Source: Lysobacterales bacterium
GTDB lineage: Bacteria > Pseudomonadota > Gammaproteobacteria > Xanthomonadales > Xanthomonadaceae
Assembly: GCA_020442545.1 (NCBI GenBank)
Contig: JAGRJX010000168.1
Span: 1-7,889, forward strand
Direction of reading: 5' to 3'
DNA length: 7,889 nt
Each line of letters starts with the position of its first letter. Positions within the stretch are counted from its first letter, which is position 1. The notes beneath the pieces were generated by a model. That model was not told the DNA's origin. It was given only the letters and a program-made list of their open reading frames with translations, and made no database searches. The position numbers and the translations under genes are program-made. This document shows, one piece after another, positions 5,552 through 7,889 of this stretch.

Positions 5552-7272
5552 GCGGGTCTCGCTTCCTCATTGGTCTGTCGTGGCGGCCGTTCACCTGGCG
5601 GCAGCTGTTTCCACATGCGCAGCCGGTTGCCCTTGCCGTCGGGCGCGGGCTGCAGGTCCCAACCGTCCATGATTTCGTCGATCATCGCCACGCCAAGACC
5701 ACCGGGCCGGCACTCTCCCAGCGTTTTGGCCTTCACAACCGAAGGATCGACGCAGGGGGCAAAATCCCGCAATTCGATGTTCAGGCGCCGCTCGCCACCG
5801 GCGTCTTCACGCTGCGTCATGCGCAGCTCGACGCGGCTGCCGCAGGCGCCGCCGTAGGCATGACGGATCACGTTGGCGGCCGCCTCGTCGATGGCGAGGA
5901 TCAGCGCCCCGGCCAGCTGTTCGTCGACGCCAACGCGCTGCAGCGCCTCATGGCAGCGACGGCGCATGTTGGCCAGTTCCTCGGGCCGCGCCGGGAAGGC
6001 GATGTCGAGCAGCTCCGGCGAATTGCCGTGGCCGCCTTCGATCAGCAACAGCGTGGTGTCATCGGTCAGGCGGTAGCCGCGCAGCCGGCGGACGATGGCG
6101 CGCAGGCGCGGCTCGGGTTTGAGCGTGGCCAGTTCGGCCAGCAGTGCCTCGACGCCTGCCACGTCCAGCGTGCCGCCGTCGCCATCACGCACGTCGGTGA
6201 CGCCATCGGAATACAGATACAGCGACGCGTCGCGAAGGTCGGTTTGTTGTTCCGGAAAATCGATGCCGTCCATGATTCCCAGCGGCGGTGCTTCAGCATC
6301 GAAGCGCTGCACGCCACCCTCACGATCCACCCGCAGCAGCGGCGGAAATCCAGCGCTGGCCCAGACGGCAGTCTGCGATTTCGGCTCGAAGTAGCCGGCC
6401 ACGGCGCAGACAAACATGCCCGACGCGATGGCCTCGCCCAGCTCATCGTTGACCCGCGCCATCCATTGCGACGGCGGCAGGCCTTCCTTGCCAGCCCAGC
6501 GCAGCAGGCTGGCGCAGCGCACCATCAGGAAGGCGGCATCCAGGCCCTTGCCGGAGACATCGCCGGAGGCAAAGGCGATGCGCCCGTCCGGCAGGTCGAA
6601 GAAATCGTAGAAGTCGCCGGAAATCTCCCGCGCCGGCAGGTTGAGCGCGCGCACCGGATAGCCGCCGCGACGACGTCTCGGCAGCAGCGAGCGCTGCAGT
6701 CGGCGCGCCATTGTCAGTTCGCGTCGAATGCGGTTCTGCTCCAGCAGTTCCTCGGCCATGCGCGCGCCGGACACCGCCAGCGCGGTGGGCGCGGCCAGCA
6801 GGCGCAGCGCATCGCGATCCGCGGTGTCGAACAGACCGCCGTCGCGCTTGTTCAGCACCTGCAGCGCACCAATCGGCCCTTCGGCGGTGGACAGCGGCGC
6901 GCAAAGCACACTGTGGGTGACGAATCCGGTGTTCTCATCGATGGCGTTGAGGAAGTCCGGATCGGCATGCGCGTCGCGCACCAGTTGCGGCGCGTTGCGC
7001 TCCACGGTGCGACCGAGAATGCCGCGCGTCCTCGGAATGCTCAGGCCGCGAACGTCAACCGGACCCGCGCAGGCACGGCAGACCAGGTTCTCGCCGTCCG
7101 CCAGAAACACCGCCGCGGCTTCGGCCTGCATGAAATCGGCGATGCGATCCACCGCCTGGCGCAGCGTCTGCTCCAGGTCGAGGGACAGCGCCAGCTGCTG
7201 GCTCAATTCGGCCAGCAGCGGCAGCATGCGCCGCTCCAGCTGCACCGCGTCGTCAGCCGCAACGGCGCTCAT
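5548..7272 (-). CDS. GAF-PP2C (RsbU/SpoIIE)-HATPase partner-switch regulator
   Basis: The 574-residue protein combines three modules. A GAF sensor domain covers about 30-172 (VLCAPLSTAEGPIGALQVLNK near 122-142). A helical linker, RRELTMARRLQRSLLP (183-198), is the signature that precedes SpoIIE-type phosphatases. The PP2C domain covers about 200-412 with its acidic metal ligands in place: ISGDFYDF (D220, D223), GDVSGKG (D238), SDGVTD (D356, D360) and TDDTT (D404, D405). An RsbW-like HATPase domain covers about 420-557, with N-box IDEAAANVIRHAY (E463, N467) and the GGLGVAMIDEIMD box (524-536). The middle DxGxG-like box is altered to RDFAPCVDP. The ATG at 7272 overlaps the pssA stop (ATGA) with GAAGG seven bases upstream; upstream sequence in this frame is pssA read out of frame. 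It probably sets the phosphorylation state of the adjacent STAS protein in response to a GAF-sensed signal. The ligand is unknown. Confidence 0.9.
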   Translation of the reverse strand: MSAVAADDAVQLERRMLPLLAELSQQLALSLDLEQTLRQAVDRIADFMQAEAAAVFLADGENLVCRACAGPVDVRGLSIPRTRGILGRTVERNAPQLVRDAHADPDFLNAIDENTGFVTHSVLCAPLSTAEGPIGALQVLNKRDGGLFDTADRDALRLLAAPTALAVSGARMAEELLEQNRIRRELTMARRLQRSLLPRRRRGGYPVRALNLPAREISGDFYDFFDLPDGRIAFASGDVSGKGLDAAFLMVRCASLLRWAGKEGLPPSQWMARVNDELGEAIASGMFVCAVAGYFEPKSQTAVWASAGFPPLLRVDREGGVQRFDAEAPPLGIMDGIDFPEQQTDLRDASLYLYSDGVTDVRDGDGGTLDVAGVEALLAELATLKPEPRLRAIVRRLRGYRLTDDTTLLLIEGGHGNSPELLDIAFPARPEELANMRRRCHEALQRVGVDEQLAGALILAIDEAAANVIRHAYGGACGSRVELRMTQREDAGGERRLNIELRDFAPCVDPSVVKAKTLGECRPGGLGVAMIDEIMDGWDLQPAPDGKGNRLRMWKQLPPGERPPRQTNEEARPA

Positions 7273-7889
7273 TGGCCGGCCTTCGACTCCGCATCCGCCC
7301 CCTCGACCGCTGCTCCAGCGCTGCGACGGCGACGCCCCAGCAGCCAGGAAATCGGCCCCGAGACCGCGTAGACGGCGGTCACCGCAAGCAGCAGCTTCGA
7401 CGGGGCCAGATACAGCGCCACGATCACCAGCAGCGCCAGCGGCACCACGATGAAGGGCACGCGGTCGGCAATCGGCAAGGACTTGAAGCTGAAATAGCGG
7501 AATCGGCTGACCATCAGCAGTGCCGCTGCCAGCGTCACGCCCAGCGCCACATATTCCAGACGCCGTCCGCTGACCTCGAAGTCGGTCATCACCCAGATGA
7601 ACGACACCAGCAGACCGGCCGCCGCCGGGCTGGCCAGCCCGATGAACCAGCGCTTGTCGATCACGCTGACCTGCGAATTGAAGCGCGCCAGCCGCAATGC
7701 CGCACAGGCTGCATAGAGGAATGCCGCAGTCCATCCAACCTTGCCCCACACCGGCCCGTAAGCCTTCAGGCCCACCAGCGCCCAGTGGTACATCACCAGC
7801 GCCGGCGCCATGCCAAAGCTGATCAGATCGGCCAGGCTGTCGTACTGGGTCCCGAATTCGCTCTGCGTGCCGGTCAGGCGCGCGATGCG
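7269..7889 (-). CDS. pssA: CDP-diacylglycerol-serine O-phosphatidyltransferase (PssA), C-terminal part
   Basis: The frame is open from the window edge and ends at TGA (7271-7269), giving 206 residues. The first visible residues, RIARLTGTQSEFGTQYDSLAD, carry most of the CDP-alcohol phosphatidyltransferase motif: the AR pair, then G13, D17 and D21 in GxxxDxxxD spacing. The first aspartates and glycine of that motif lie beyond the edge. DSLADLISFGMAPALV is characteristic of the membrane-embedded PssA of most bacteria, which joins serine to CDP-diacylglycerol to make phosphatidylserine, the precursor of phosphatidylethanolamine. Several hydrophobic helices follow (about 45-65, 80-100, 113-130 and 145-185). 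The tail is basic then acidic. The internal ATG at 7811 is not the start, because the conserved motif lies upstream of it. A related CDP-alcohol enzyme such as PgsA is less likely given the DxxADxxxFGMAP form. It heads the overlapping gene row seen here. Confidence 0.88.
   Translation of the reverse strand, partial: RIARLTGTQSEFGTQYDSLADLISFGMAPALVMYHWALVGLKAYGPVWGKVGWTAAFLYAACAALRLARFNSQVSVIDKRWFIGLASPAAAGLLVSFIWVMTDFEVSGRRLEYVALGVTLAAALLMVSRFRYFSFKSLPIADRVPFIVVPLALLVIVALYLAPSKLLLAVTAVYAVSGPISWLLGRRRRSAGAAVEGADAESKAGQ

Noticed and set aside
5860..7371. 503-codon plus-strand open frame
   Set aside because: It lies antisense to the phosphatase/kinase gene, whose domain motifs are unmistakable; long antisense frames are common in GC-rich coding DNA, and its translation shows no family motif.
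7273..7749. 159-residue N-terminal extension of the GAF-PP2C-HATPase protein
   Set aside because: The extension is pssA read in another frame; the ATG at 7272 overlaps the pssA stop and has a good ribosome-binding site.

Overview
The window looks like chromosomal DNA of a GC-rich gammaproteobacterium. The divergent pepA / lptFG arrangement, the PepA N-terminus, the frequent intergenic repeats and the leaderless-looking promoter suggest the Lysobacterales (Xanthomonadales) group. That placement is inferred from memory of these families and was not searched. No tRNA, rRNA, CRISPR array, phage gene or transposase was seen. Almost everything concerns the cell envelope.

Left part (1-2686): the N-terminal third or less of leucyl aminopeptidase pepA reads leftward off the edge. 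Across a 182-base gap, lptF and lptG read rightward with an ATGA overlap. They encode the inner-membrane permease pair of the lipopolysaccharide exporter.

Middle (2687-3494): a small RDD-family membrane protein lies on the minus strand, convergent with lptG. Upstream of it is a 271-base intergenic stretch with a promoter-like -10 box placed as for a leaderless mRNA. The same stretch carries a cluster of degenerate 22-base repeats, one inverted and three head-to-tail in perfect phase.

Right part (3495-7889): a minus-strand gene row reads pssA (phosphatidylserine synthase, cut by the window edge), then a GAF-PP2C-HATPase signalling protein, then a STAS-domain protein, then a MlaE-type permease, then a MlaF-type ATPase. 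The first four genes overlap by 4, 4 and 1 bases, so they are almost certainly co-transcribed and translationally coupled. The fifth is separated by a 102-base gap. This gap and its edges form a 141-base segment ending in inverted arrays of four heptamers each. One array supplies the mlaE stop codon and the other is translated as the N-terminus of MlaF.

How the genes may work together: the signalling protein carries both a SpoIIE/RsbU-type phosphatase and an RsbW-type kinase domain. The STAS protein has the DSSG phospho-acceptor motif of anti-anti-sigma factors, yet it sits exactly where the MlaB subunit of an MlaFEB phospholipid transporter would be expected. The most interesting hypothesis is that a partner-switching phosphorylation cycle controls a lipid ABC transporter and is co-expressed with a phospholipid-synthesis enzyme. 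No MCE (MlaD), MlaC or MlaA gene is present next to the transporter.
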